From Hymenobacter sp. UV11 (GTDB taxonomy: Bacteria > Bacteroidota > Bacteroidia > Cytophagales > Hymenobacteraceae): a stretch of DNA of 64,000 nt. The stretch covers positions 124,001 through 188,000 of the forward strand of contig NZ_SRII01000002.1 in the NCBI RefSeq assembly GCF_004684095.1, written 5' to 3'. Made by a program: the position numbers and the translations under genes. Of the stretch, positions 25,701 to 34,155 are shown one piece after another. The first letter of the stretch is position 1. The number at the start of each line of letters is the position of its first letter. The notes under the pieces are model-generated. The model saw nothing but the letters and a program-made list of their open reading frames with translations, searched no databases and was not told where the DNA came from.

Positions 25701-26200
25701 CCTGGACCCAGCACCTGCGCCAGATGGACGACCTCAAGCAGGTGGTGCAAAACGCGGTATACGAGCAGAAAGACCCGCTGCTGGTTTACAAATTCGAGGC
25801 TTTCGAACTGTTCAAGCGCATGCTGGCCAAGGTGAACCACGGCACCAGCGCGTTCCTCTTCAAAGCCGACGTGCCGGTGGCCGCCGAGGCAGGCTTTGCC
25901 GAGCCCGATTTCTTCTACGAAGACGATATATCTGAGCCTCTGCCCAAGCTCAAGGCCGAGAAAGCTATCTCGGATGTGAGCCTCGGTGCGGGCCAGGAAG
26001 ACCTGGACCAGGCCGCTGAGCTGGGCATCGCCGTGGCTCCGCCGCCCCGCCAGGAGCCGGCCCGCAGCCAGAAAGTAGCCAACCGCAACGACAAGGTGAC
26101 GGTGCAGTACATGGACGGCCGCGTAGTGCGCGACGTGAAGTACAAGACCGTAGAAGAAGACCTCGCCGCCCAGCGCTGCGTGCTAGTGGAGGAGGCGTAG
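22775..26200 (+). CDS. secA: preprotein translocase ATPase SecA
   Basis: This 1141-residue motor drives secretory proteins through SecYEG. Walker A is MATGEGKT at 195-202, followed by [71 protein letters not shown] and the [26 protein letters not shown] arginine-finger region. It is longer than E. coli SecA (901), with extra sequence in the N-terminal part (about 55-110) and around 345-480, as in other Bacteroidota. The C-terminal zinc-binding CxC motif is absent; the chain ends in [19 protein letters not shown]. It has its own promoter box and terminator. Confidence 0.98.
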   Translation: [1141 protein letters not shown]

Positions 26201-26217
26201 TAGCCTCTTTAACAAAG

Positions 26218-26246
26218 AAAAAGGCCTGCGTGAGCAGGCCTTTTTT
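26218..26246 (+). terminator. terminator after secA
   Basis: AAAAAGGCCTGC and GCAGGCCTTTTTT form a perfect stem with a GTGA loop. Confidence 0.93.
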
Positions 26247-26392
26247 ATGCATATGTAATAATCAATTATAAATTAAATGAAAACTGTTTTGCGGGTGTAT
26301 AGTAGCTATCACCTCGTGGCTTGTATGCTGTAGACGCTTTTGGTTCATTATCAGGTAGCTTCCCACATTTAGAGGTGATTTTCCGGTTTGTT

Positions 26393-28120
26393 ATGCGTAA
26401 TAGATTTACTAGTAAAAATTCGATTCTACTATTTATAGTGCTGCTCATAAGTTTGCAGAGCCAAGCCCAGGCTCCAGCCTGGCAAATGGCTATTGCAGCT
26501 GGTAATCAAGTATTTGCTTACAACAGCGTAGCTAATGTCACTACCACCGATGCTGTAGGCAATGTGTATGTGGCGGGGAGCTTTTCCGGCACGGCCACCT
26601 TTGGGAGTACTACGCTAGTGAGCGCTGGTACTTACGATATGTTTGTGGCTAAATGGAGCCCCGCTACGGGTAATTTTGTTTGGGCTATGCAGGGTGGGGG
26701 TAGCAACGGCAATGGCGGAGCCGAGGCGAAAGCCATAGCTGTCAGCGGGATGAGTGTGTACGTGGCCGGAAGCTTTACTGGGGCTAGGGCTTTTTTTGGC
26801 AGTACCACTCTCACTAATGCGGGTGCAGGCTATAAAGATTTATTTGTGTCGAAGCTCATCGACGCAGGCACTACCGCTAGCTTTACGTGGACCCAATATG
26901 CGGGCGGCACCCGCGACGAAGAGGTGCTAGGGCTCGCCATAGATGAAAATAATTTGTATTTGGCAGGTGGTTTTAGCAGCCCGATAGTTAGCATTGGTAC
27001 CACTACTTTGGCCACCACTGGCTCGGGTAATGGCTTTGTAGCTAAACTAGTAGATAATGGGGCTACAAGTATTTTTGGCTGGGTGCAGCCCATTGTGGGG
27101 GCTTCCCCCATCGAGGTGACAGCCTTGGCTGTGCATGCGAACGACGTGTACATTACTGGCTTTTTCTATGGTACGGCTAGCTTGGGCGGGGCCACGCTTA
27201 CCAGCGCTGGTGGGACCGATATATTTGTGGCCAAGCTGGCTAACCAGGGCAGCATAGCTACCCTGCAATGGGCACTGCCTTTGGGCGGGGCGGCAAATGA
27301 AAGTAGTAGTGGGCTAGCTCTGCAAGGTGATAACTTATATATAGCCGGTACCTTTAATGGCACTAGCGCTAGTATCGGCTCCATCACTTTCACTAGCAGT
27401 GGTGCGGCCGATGCCTGCCTGATTAAACTCACGGACGGGGGTACTAGCGGCCTAGTGGGTTGGGTGCAGCGGGTAGGGGGTGCCCTTGGCGACATTGGGG
27501 TGCAGGTAGCCGTACATGGTAACGCAGTATACCTGCTGGGCTACTTTGGTCTTGGCTCCTCCACTACGGCTAGTGCCACAGCTACGGCCGGTGGTACTAC
27601 CCTCACTACGGTGGGCGGGTGCGACATATTTCTGGCCAAGTTTGCGGATGCTGGCAATAGTAGCAACCTGACCTGGGCCCAGCAGGCTGGTAGCGGCGAT
27701 ATCGACGTGGCAGGTGGCCTGGCTCTGAGTGGGGAAAGGGTGTACGTAAGTGGTACTTTTAACGGCACGCCTTTGCTGCTGGGTAACATTACGCTTCCTA
27801 AGGCTTATAATAACGGCACAGGTAGTGCTTTCTTGGCCTCGCTTGCCGATGTGACCTTGCCCACCAAAGTACCTATGTTGCCCGCCCGCCCGAACATCTA
27901 TCCCAATCCTGGTCACGGCACAGTCACGATAAGCGTGCCGGCCAGCGCTGGTCTAGCTGCTTTTACCCTGCTCGATGCCTTGGGGCGTGTGGTGCGCACA
28001 CAGGCTGCGGCGGCTGGGGCCGACTATCCGCTTGACCTCACTGGCCTTGTGCCCGGCGTATACGCCTTGCGCATGCAGGCCGGCGAGGCGCTGGCCACGC
28101 AGAAGCTGGTAATAGAGTAG
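26393..28120 (+). CDS. T9SS cargo protein with seven SBBP-like repeats and C-terminal sorting domain
   Basis: This 575-residue protein has a signal peptide (ILLFIVLLISLQSQAQA). About seven repeats of roughly 60 residues follow, each with the pattern NVYVAGSF-GTATFGSTTL-SAG-DMFVAKW, likely blades of a beta-propeller. It ends in a type A type IX secretion sorting domain (YPNPGHGTVTISVP...FTLLDALGRVV...LTGLVPGVYALRMQAG...QKLVIE). It should be exported by Sec, then by T9SS, and attached to or released from the cell surface. The start at 26393 gives the natural leader. It is more AT-rich than the genes around it. Binding target or activity unknown. Confidence 0.9.
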   Translation: MRNRFTSKNSILLFIVLLISLQSQAQAPAWQMAIAAGNQVFAYNSVANVTTTDAVGNVYVAGSFSGTATFGSTTLVSAGTYDMFVAKWSPATGNFVWAMQGGGSNGNGGAEAKAIAVSGMSVYVAGSFTGARAFFGSTTLTNAGAGYKDLFVSKLIDAGTTASFTWTQYAGGTRDEEVLGLAIDENNLYLAGGFSSPIVSIGTTTLATTGSGNGFVAKLVDNGATSIFGWVQPIVGASPIEVTALAVHANDVYITGFFYGTASLGGATLTSAGGTDIFVAKLANQGSIATLQWALPLGGAANESSSGLALQGDNLYIAGTFNGTSASIGSITFTSSGAADACLIKLTDGGTSGLVGWVQRVGGALGDIGVQVAVHGNAVYLLGYFGLGSSTTASATATAGGTTLTTVGGCDIFLAKFADAGNSSNLTWAQQAGSGDIDVAGGLALSGERVYVSGTFNGTPLLLGNITLPKAYNNGTGSAFLASLADVTLPTKVPMLPARPNIYPNPGHGTVTISVPASAGLAAFTLLDALGRVVRTQAAAAGADYPLDLTGLVPGVYALRMQAGEALATQKLVIE

Positions 28121-28138
28121 CCGCGCGGCGATGGGCCG

Positions 28139-28146
28139 TACCTTTG
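28139..28146 (+). promoter_or_regulatory. candidate -7 box directly before deoC
   Basis: TACCTTTG is a perfect TAnnTTTG match ending 4 nt before the deoC ATG. A start site about 5-7 nt downstream would make the mRNA leaderless. Confidence 0.55.
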
Positions 28147-28150
28147 CCCC

Positions 28151-28825
28151 ATGCCCACGCCGAACCTCGCCGCTACCCTTGACCACACCCTGCTGCGCCC
28201 CGACTGCACCGAAGCCCAGATAATTCAGCTGTGCCAGGAGGCGCGCACCTACGGCTTCGCTAGCGCCTGTGTGCCGCCCTGCTACGTGCCGGTGGCCGCC
28301 CGTGAGCTGAGCGGTTCGGAGGTGGCGGTGTGCACCGTTATTGGCTTTCCGCTAGGCTACAGCAGCTCGCGGGGTAAGTTTCGGGAGGCGGAAATCGCGC
28401 TCGCCGAAGGTGCTACCGAGTTGGATATGGTGCTGAACATATCGCTGCTCAAGTCGGGCCAACTCGATGCGGTGCGGGCCGAAATCGAAGACCTCACCGA
28501 CCTGGCCGAGGCGCACGGTGCGCTGCTCAAAGTCATTATCGAAACTGCCTTATTAACCGAGGAGGGGATGGAAACCGCCGCCCGGCTCTGCGCCGAGGCG
28601 GGCGCGCACTTTGTGAAAACCAGCACCGGCTTTGCCAGCCGGGGCGCGTCGGTGGCCGATGTGGAGTTACTACGTCGGGTGCTACCCCCCCACATACGCA
28701 TCAAGGCCAGCGGCGGCATCCGCACGCGGGACCAGGCGCTGGCCTTGCTCGCGGCCGGCGCCGACCGCCTGGGTACCTCTAATAGTCTGGCTATCTTGCA
28801 AGAAGATGAATCTCCGCTTTCGTAA
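28151..28825 (+). CDS. deoC: deoxyribose-phosphate aldolase
   Basis: This 224-residue TIM-barrel enzyme splits 2-deoxyribose-5-phosphate into glyceraldehyde-3-phosphate and acetaldehyde. The Schiff-base Lys156 lies in HFVKTSTGF, and Asp92 (ELDMVLNI) and Lys in IRIKASGGIRT complete the site. Length and motifs are typical. The downstream SPOR lipoprotein gene overlaps its last 20 bp, so the two are co-transcribed. A perfect -7 box sits 4 nt before the ATG. Confidence 0.97.
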   Translation: MPTPNLAATLDHTLLRPDCTEAQIIQLCQEARTYGFASACVPPCYVPVAARELSGSEVAVCTVIGFPLGYSSSRGKFREAEIALAEGATELDMVLNISLLKSGQLDAVRAEIEDLTDLAEAHGALLKVIIETALLTEEGMETAARLCAEAGAHFVKTSTGFASRGASVADVELLRRVLPPHIRIKASGGIRTRDQALALLAAGADRLGTSNSLAILQEDESPLS

Positions 28826-29375
28826 CGCCGTGCTACTGCTAAGCCTGCCGCTGCTGGCCGCCTGCGCGGCCTCGGCCCCCACCACCCGCGCCCAAGTGCC
28901 GGCCGATACCACCCGCAAGACCGTGGCCACGGCCACTGCCGATGACCTGACCAAGTACCGACCGGTTTTCGCGCCAGTGGCGGCGGCGGGCAGCCCTATC
29001 CCCCCCGCGGCGGCCAAGCCCACGGTGGCGGTGCGTCCCGCCGCGCCTACCCCTACCAACCAGGTCAATGCCCAGGTGGAGCAGCGCTTGCGTGACCAGG
29101 CCTTCACCAACCAGAACGTGAAGTACGTCAGCGGTTTCCGGGTGCGGGCCTACTTAGGGCTGGAGCGTGACCAGGTGATGAGTATTCGCCGCCAGATAAT
29201 TTCGCGCTACCCCGACGAGACGGACTACATCACCTTCAAGCAGCCCGTGTACCGGCTCTACGTGGGCGACTATGTCAATAAGCTCGACGCGGCCCGTGGG
29301 CTGGCGCGGGTGCGGCAGTTTGTGCCCCGCGCCGAGCTGGAGCCCATGCAAGTGCTACTGGATAAGACGCCGTAA
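28806..29375 (+). CDS. SPOR-like domain lipoprotein
   Basis: This 189-residue protein has a lipoprotein leader (LSLPLLAAC, Cys20), a Pro/Ala/Thr-rich linker (about 25-90) and a C-terminal region (about 105-185) that reads as a SPOR domain (VSGFRVRAYLGLERDQVMSIRRQII...YRLYVGDYVNKLDAARGLARVRQ). SPOR domains bind denuded peptidoglycan at division sites or tether envelope proteins. The ATG at 28806 overlaps the deoC end by 20 bp; an upstream in-frame start at 28632 would lie inside deoC. Confidence 0.82.
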   Translation: MNLRFRNAVLLLSLPLLAACAASAPTTRAQVPADTTRKTVATATADDLTKYRPVFAPVAAAGSPIPPAAAKPTVAVRPAAPTPTNQVNAQVEQRLRDQAFTNQNVKYVSGFRVRAYLGLERDQVMSIRRQIISRYPDETDYITFKQPVYRLYVGDYVNKLDAARGLARVRQFVPRAELEPMQVLLDKTP

Positions 29376-29394
29376 ATCAGCCTAATGAAAGAAC

Positions 29395-29473
29395 GTCATG
29401 CTGAGCTTGTTGAAGCATCTCTCCCGCGTCGTTGGATGATGCGGCAGAGATGCTTCGACAAGCTCAGCATGAC
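29395..29473. repeat. family A palindromic repeat, copy 2
   Basis: Arms of 33 bp (29395-29427 and 29441-29473) pair with two mismatches and begin GTCATGCTGAGC. The loop contains CGTTGGATG. It lies between the SPOR lipoprotein and the M20 hydrolase genes, and a spurious reading of it would add MDDAAEMLRQAQHD to the hydrolase. Confidence 0.88.
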
Positions 29474-29494
29474 AATGATTATACTAACGTAGTT

Positions 29495-30685
29495 ATGCTA
29501 GATACACTAAAAGCCCGTGCTGCCGCCCTTGCCCCCGAGCTATCGGCCCTGCGCCGCCACCTGCACGCCAACCCCGAGCTTTCATTCCATGAAACCGAAA
29601 CGGCGGCATTCGTGACCGAGCAGCTGCGGGCGATGGGCCTGGCGCCCTATTCGGTGGCGGGCACGGGGGTAGTAGCCTTAGTGGAGGGGCAGCCGGGTGG
29701 CCCGGTGGTGGCCCTGCGCGCCGACATGGACGCGCTGCCCATCCAGGAGTTGAGCGATATTCCGTATAAATCGACCCGGCCCGGCGTAATGCACGCCTGT
29801 GGCCACGACGTGCACACCACCTGCCTGCTCGGCGCGGCGCGCCTGCTCACCGAGCAGCGCGCTAACTTTCGAGGCACCGTGAAGCTGATTTTTCAGCCCG
29901 GCGAGGAACTGCTACCCGGCGGCGCCTCCTTGATGATACAGGACGGCGTGCTCGAAAACCCCGCGCCCGCCGAAATTCTGGGGCAGCATGTGTTTCCGCG
30001 CCTGCCGGTGGGGCAGATTGGCGTGCGGCCGGGCCGCTACATGGCCAGCACCGACGAGCTGTACCTGCGCATCAAGGGCAAGGGTGGCCACGGCGCCATG
30101 CCCGAGCTCAACCTCGACCCGGTGCTGGTGGCGGCCCACCTCATTGTGGCGGCGCAGCAGGTAGTGAGCCGCCGTGCCAACCCCAAAATGCCCTCGGTAC
30201 TGAGCTTCGGCAAGGTCATCGCCAACGGCGCTACCAACGTCATTCCCGATGAGGTGTACATCGAAGGCACCTTCCGCACGCTTGATGAGACGTGGCGCAA
30301 CGAGGCCCACGCGCACCTGCGGCAGCTCTGCGAAGGGTTGGCCGCCAGCATGGGCGCGGTGTGCGAGCTGGAAATCCGGCGCGGCTACCCCTGCCTCGAC
30401 AACAACCCCGCCGTGACGGCCCGCGTGCGCGCCGCCGCCGAAGCCTACCTGGGCGCCGAAAACGTGATTGAGTTGGACCAGTGGCTGGCCGCTGAGGACT
30501 TTGCCTACTTCTCGCAGGCTGCGCCGGCCTGCTTCTACCGCCTCGGCACGCGGGCCGCCGACGGGCGCTTTGCCGCTTCGGTGCACACCCCCATTTTTGA
30601 TATCGACGAGCAGGCGCTCAGCCTAGGTGCGGGGCTTATGGCCTGGCTTACCTTGCAGGAGCTGGCCGGGCCCGCTACTGCTTAA
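29495..30685 (+). CDS. M20 family amidohydrolase/carboxypeptidase
   Basis: This 396-residue enzyme matches the M20D amidohydrolase group (hippurate hydrolase, N-acyl-amino acid hydrolase, IAA-amino acid hydrolase). It starts LRRHLHANPELSFHETETAAFV. The metal site motifs are ADMDALPIQE, MHACGHDVHTTCLLGAARLL, FQPGEE, and a C-terminal VHTPIFDIDE. A dimerisation domain (about 185-300) is present. It cleaves an acyl or amide group from an amino acid or small molecule; the substrate is unknown. The start at 29495 excludes residues read through the upstream repeat. Confidence 0.94.
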   Translation: MLDTLKARAAALAPELSALRRHLHANPELSFHETETAAFVTEQLRAMGLAPYSVAGTGVVALVEGQPGGPVVALRADMDALPIQELSDIPYKSTRPGVMHACGHDVHTTCLLGAARLLTEQRANFRGTVKLIFQPGEELLPGGASLMIQDGVLENPAPAEILGQHVFPRLPVGQIGVRPGRYMASTDELYLRIKGKGGHGAMPELNLDPVLVAAHLIVAAQQVVSRRANPKMPSVLSFGKVIANGATNVIPDEVYIEGTFRTLDETWRNEAHAHLRQLCEGLAASMGAVCELEIRRGYPCLDNNPAVTARVRAAAEAYLGAENVIELDQWLAAEDFAYFSQAAPACFYRLGTRAADGRFAASVHTPIFDIDEQALSLGAGLMAWLTLQELAGPATA

Positions 30686-30698
30686 CTACCAATTTTTT

Positions 30699-31559
30699 AT
30701 GCGTAGCCTGCTACTTGCTTCGTTTCTTTTGGGTGGCTCCGTGGCTGCTTGTGCTCAAGCCCCTACCCCCCCCTACGACCCCAACGTAGCCCACCGCTCG
30801 ATACAGGCGCTCCAGCTCTGGCCCGAGCTGCAAGGGGAGCTGGTGCTACCTAACGGCGACTATCTGCTGCTGGCACTGCGCGGCGAGCGTGCGGCCTCCG
30901 GCGCCGGCTCTGTGGACCGCAGCTTGGGGGTTGATACCCGCCGCGCCCGAGTGGCCTACGAACATTTTGGCAGCGCTACCTGGAGCTACGGCGCCACGGT
31001 GCAGCTGGTAGGCAATGGTAGCGGCACGAGTGTTATCCCCGAAATACTGCTACGGCACCGTTCGCCCATTTTTGGTGCTGTCACCTTTGGCCAGCGCTTG
31101 AGCTTGGAGCGTAACTTCGCTGCTAGTGGTATCGCGCCGCCGCTGGGCTCGGGGCCCGACGGCCAGACCTGGACACGCTTGCGCGTGGACCTGGAAAAGC
31201 TCCTACCCCTCGGTAGTGACGTCACTGGCCTGGCCCTGCGCCCGCGCCTGAGCTACGAAGCCAGCACGCACCTGCGCCTCCAGAAGGCGACCAACGACCC
31301 CGATGAACGCACCATTCAATACACCAGCCTGCGCGGTGAAGTAGGCGTGCGACTGTCGCCGAGCCTCGATTTTACGCCGTGGTTCGCGTACCAGACTGCT
31401 TATCAACAGAACCTGGTCTTTACGGATGCCACTGGGACAATTCCGGTGTCAGGCGGTAAGGTTAATGCCATATACCCGACTGTCGGGCTCGACGTGCGCT
31501 TTACGTTGCTGCCCAGTGGTAATAAAGCTGACCGCAAACAGCTGCCTACCCAGCATTAG
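30699..31559 (+). CDS. secreted envelope protein, DUF2490-like beta-barrel candidate
   Basis: This 286-residue protein has a signal peptide (LLASFLLGGSVAACAQA). The mature part has alternating patterns and ends in strands (VNAIYPTVGLDVRFTLLP). RARVAYEHFGSATWSYGATVQLV, VTFGQRLSLERNF and LRGEVGVRLSPSLDFTPWFAYQTAYQQN read like strands of an outer-membrane barrel of the DUF2490 type. The family is not certain and no function is known. It follows the M20 gene by 13 bp, so the two are likely co-transcribed. Confidence 0.7.
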   Translation: MRSLLLASFLLGGSVAACAQAPTPPYDPNVAHRSIQALQLWPELQGELVLPNGDYLLLALRGERAASGAGSVDRSLGVDTRRARVAYEHFGSATWSYGATVQLVGNGSGTSVIPEILLRHRSPIFGAVTFGQRLSLERNFAASGIAPPLGSGPDGQTWTRLRVDLEKLLPLGSDVTGLALRPRLSYEASTHLRLQKATNDPDERTIQYTSLRGEVGVRLSPSLDFTPWFAYQTAYQQNLVFTDATGTIPVSGGKVNAIYPTVGLDVRFTLLPSGNKADRKQLPTQH

Positions 31560-31656
31560 TAGTGGTATGTCATTATGACGCTAATAAAAGGCTGATTAGA
31601 ATCTAAAAAGACAATTTTTCTTGTCGATAACGGAAATTCGTAAACTAACAAGACAT

Positions 31657-31688
31657 TTTGACTGATTCTGGGTAGTGGCATAAAGTTT
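31657..31688 (+). promoter_or_regulatory. possible promoter upstream of hsp20
   Basis: TTTG (31657-31660) and, after 20 nt, TAAAGTTT (31681-31688) approximate the -33/-7 pattern of Bacteroidota promoters, with two mismatches in the -7 box. It lies 63 nt before the hsp20 ATG. Confidence 0.35.
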
Positions 31689-31750
31689 AAGGATATCAAG
31701 CAGCGTCGCTGGTAGCGGCTTGTTTCCAACCTTACTTACTTTTCTGCTCC

Positions 31751-32197
31751 ATGTCTGCTTTATTGTATAATTCCCGCCCGGCCGTTCGCCCGGGCCGTGC
31801 GTTCAACTCGCTGCTGAACGAGTTGCTGCGTGATGCTCAACCCACCACGCCTACCCCCTCTACTTCCTTCGTACCCGCCGCCGACATCTTCGAAACGGCC
31901 GCTGGCTACGAGCTGCACCTGGCGCTGCCCGGCGTAGCTAAGGACGCCGTAACCATCGACTTCCAGGAAGGCCAGCTGGTGGTAACCGGCCGCCGCCCCG
32001 CCCCGGCCACGGAGGGCGATAACGTGCCGCAGCTACGCCGCGTCGAAACCCGCTTCGGCGAGTTCCGCCGGGCCTTCCGCCTGCCCGAAACGGTGAACGT
32101 GAAAAGCATCAGCGCAGAGCTGACGGATGGCCTGCTGCGCGTAACGCTGCCCTTTGATACCGAAAAAGTGACCAAGCAGCACATTGAGGTGCGCTAA
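31751..32197 (+). CDS. Hsp20/alpha-crystallin small heat-shock protein
   Basis: This 148-residue chaperone carries the alpha-crystallin domain (about 43-145: PAADIFETAAGYELHLALPGVAKDAVTIDFQEGQLVVTG, then ELTDGLLRVTLPFD). It has a short N-terminal arm and the C-terminal VTKQHIEVR. It binds unfolding proteins in the cytoplasm. It is a single cistron with its own terminator, followed by the HtrA-type protease, a plausible stress neighbourhood. Confidence 0.95.
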   Translation: MSALLYNSRPAVRPGRAFNSLLNELLRDAQPTTPTPSTSFVPAADIFETAAGYELHLALPGVAKDAVTIDFQEGQLVVTGRRPAPATEGDNVPQLRRVETRFGEFRRAFRLPETVNVKSISAELTDGLLRVTLPFDTEKVTKQHIEVR

Positions 32198-32202
32198 GCG
32201 CT

Positions 32203-32240
32203 AACGGGCAGAGGCACCTACCTGGGTGCCTCTGCCTGTT
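32203..32240 (+). terminator. terminator after hsp20
   Basis: AACGGGCAGAGGCACC pairs with GGGTGCCTCTGCCTGTT around a TACCT loop. The stem is strong but the T-run is short. Confidence 0.75.
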
Positions 32241-32458
32241 CATTGTGGACTGCTGCGGCCGTTGGCCACCCCAAAAAAATGCTGCTTTTCGGCAACCTTT
32301 GGGCACGAAAGCGACTCTTACTGGCGTTAATTAGTACAGGGACAAGACGCGGCCGTAGCGCCAGCATTATCCTATCAGTTTTAGGCAGGGAAGTTGATTT
32401 TCTTGGCTTCCCGTCGTTACTTCGCTTTTCTTCTTACTACCTTTTAAAACAAACCCCG

Positions 32459-33976
32459 ATGCAAGCTAAAAATATGATGCTCGGCCTGTTGACTTCCGCT
32501 GTGCTAGGCGGAGGCGTGGCCGTGGGGGGATATAAGTTGCTGGAATCTGAGCCGGGCAACGTGGCTCTCACGACAGTTGCTTCTGACCCTCAAGTTCGTT
32601 ACACCTCAGCCATGCGTAGCACTGCCTACGCCGCACCCGAAGGCCTGAACTTCGTGGCCGCCGCCGCGGCCGTTACGCCCGCCGTAGTGCACGTAATGAC
32701 CGAATACAAGGCCGAGCCCCAGGCCGCCCACAGCCGGATGCAGATGGACCCCTTCCTGCGCCAGTTCTTCGGCGACCAGTTTGATGGGCAGCAGCGCGGC
32801 CAGCGCGAGCCCCAGGGCGGCGGCGAAGGCTCGGGCTCGGGCGTTATTATTGCGGCCAACGGCTATATCGTTACGAATAACCACGTTATCGACAAAGCTT
32901 CGAAAATCACGGTGGTGATGGACGACAAGCGGAAGTTTGACGCCGAGCTAGTGGGCGCTGACCCCAGCACCGACCTGGCCGTGCTCAAAGTGAAGGCCGA
33001 TAACCTGCCTTTCGTGAAGTATGGCAACTCGGACGAGGTGAAGGTGGGCCAGTGGGTGCTCGCCGTGGGCAACCCCTTCAACCTGAACTCGACCGTAACG
33101 GCCGGCATCATCTCGGCCAAGGGCCGCAGCATCGGTATTCTGAGCCGCGACCAAGCCGCCGGTATCGAGTCGTACCTCCAGACGGATGCCGTGGTAAACC
33201 CCGGCAACTCGGGTGGCGCGCTGGTGAACACCAGCGGCGACCTCATCGGTATTAACTCGGCTATCTCCTCGCACACGGGCTCGTTTGAAGGCTATGCTTT
33301 TGCCGTGCCCAGCGCCATTGTGAGCAAGGTGGTAGACGACCTGCTCAAGTACAAGGTAGTGCAGCGCGCCCTGTTGGGCGTGCGCATTCAGGAAGTGGAT
33401 GCCAAGCTGGCTTCGGAGAAAAAGCTTAATACCCTGAATGGCGTGTACGTGCAGGGCTTGGGTGAGAAGAGTGCCGCCGCCGCCGCGGGCCTCAAAATCG
33501 GCGATATCATTACCGACATCAACGGTGTGAACGTGAACACTGCCTCGCAACTGCAGGAGCAGGTGTCGCGCTTCCGCCCCGGCGACAAGATTAAGGTGGG
33601 CTACCTGCGTAATGGCAGCCAGGAAAACGCCAACGCTACCCTCTTCAATGCCTCCAACACCACGGCTGTGGTGAAAGAGCTGCCCGCCGACGCTGGCATT
33701 AGCTACGAAGGTGCCAAGCTGGGCCCGGTAACGGCCCGCCTGCAAAACTCGCTCGGCATTGAAGGCGGAGCCCAGATTTCGGGCATCAAAGGCAGCAATT
33801 TCAAGGAAACCGGCATGGCCGACGGCTTCATTATCACCCGTATCGATAAGAACGTGGTGCGCAAGCCTGCCGACGTGCAGGCCTACCTCGACCAGGCCAA
33901 AGACAACTCGGGTGCGTTGGTAGAAGGCGTTTACCCAGATGGCCGCAAGGCCTACTACCCCATCGGCCGCGAGTAA
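32459..33976 (+). CDS. HtrA/DegP-type periplasmic serine protease (Do-like)
   Basis: This 505-residue protein has an N-terminal hydrophobic signal or anchor (LGLLTSAVLGGGVAVGG). A trypsin-like protease domain (about 65-310) has His142 in TNNHVID, Asp172 in DPSTDLAVLKV and Ser251 in GNSGGAL. PDZ1 (about 315-415) follows, with a second PDZ-like segment (about 445-505). It degrades or refolds misfolded envelope proteins. A run rich in Gln and Gly (GQQRGQREPQGGGEGSGS, about 110-128) is the LA-loop region. The start at 32459 gives the natural leader; the upstream open frame reads through a spacer. Confidence 0.95.
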   Translation: MQAKNMMLGLLTSAVLGGGVAVGGYKLLESEPGNVALTTVASDPQVRYTSAMRSTAYAAPEGLNFVAAAAAVTPAVVHVMTEYKAEPQAAHSRMQMDPFLRQFFGDQFDGQQRGQREPQGGGEGSGSGVIIAANGYIVTNNHVIDKASKITVVMDDKRKFDAELVGADPSTDLAVLKVKADNLPFVKYGNSDEVKVGQWVLAVGNPFNLNSTVTAGIISAKGRSIGILSRDQAAGIESYLQTDAVVNPGNSGGALVNTSGDLIGINSAISSHTGSFEGYAFAVPSAIVSKVVDDLLKYKVVQRALLGVRIQEVDAKLASEKKLNTLNGVYVQGLGEKSAAAAAGLKIGDIITDINGVNVNTASQLQEQVSRFRPGDKIKVGYLRNGSQENANATLFNASNTTAVVKELPADAGISYEGAKLGPVTARLQNSLGIEGGAQISGIKGSNFKETGMADGFIITRIDKNVVRKPADVQAYLDQAKDNSGALVEGVYPDGRKAYYPIGRE

Positions 33977-33995
33977 GCGCCCCGTTGGGATATGA

Positions 33996-34031
33996 GAAAG
34001 CCTCCGCCAGCATCTGGCGGAGGCTTTTTTT
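33996..34031 (+). terminator. terminator after the HtrA-type gene
   Basis: AAAGCCTCCGCCAG and CTGGCGGAGGCTTTTTTT form a perfect stem with a CAT loop. Confidence 0.93.
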
Positions 34032-34155
34032 GCTTGGTGAAGAAATGGGGGAGGGGCGGCGTAGGTGGCGGCCTACCCCCCCCTGGCAGCAGGCAGCGGG
34101 CGATACTGCGCCTGGCTACTACTTTTATCGGTCTTCATCCGGCTTTCACTGTCCC

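Noticed and set aside
22943..25840. 965-residue open frame antisense to secA
   Set aside because: It mirrors secA codons, has a His/Val/Leu-biased composition with no domain, and secA itself is unmistakable.
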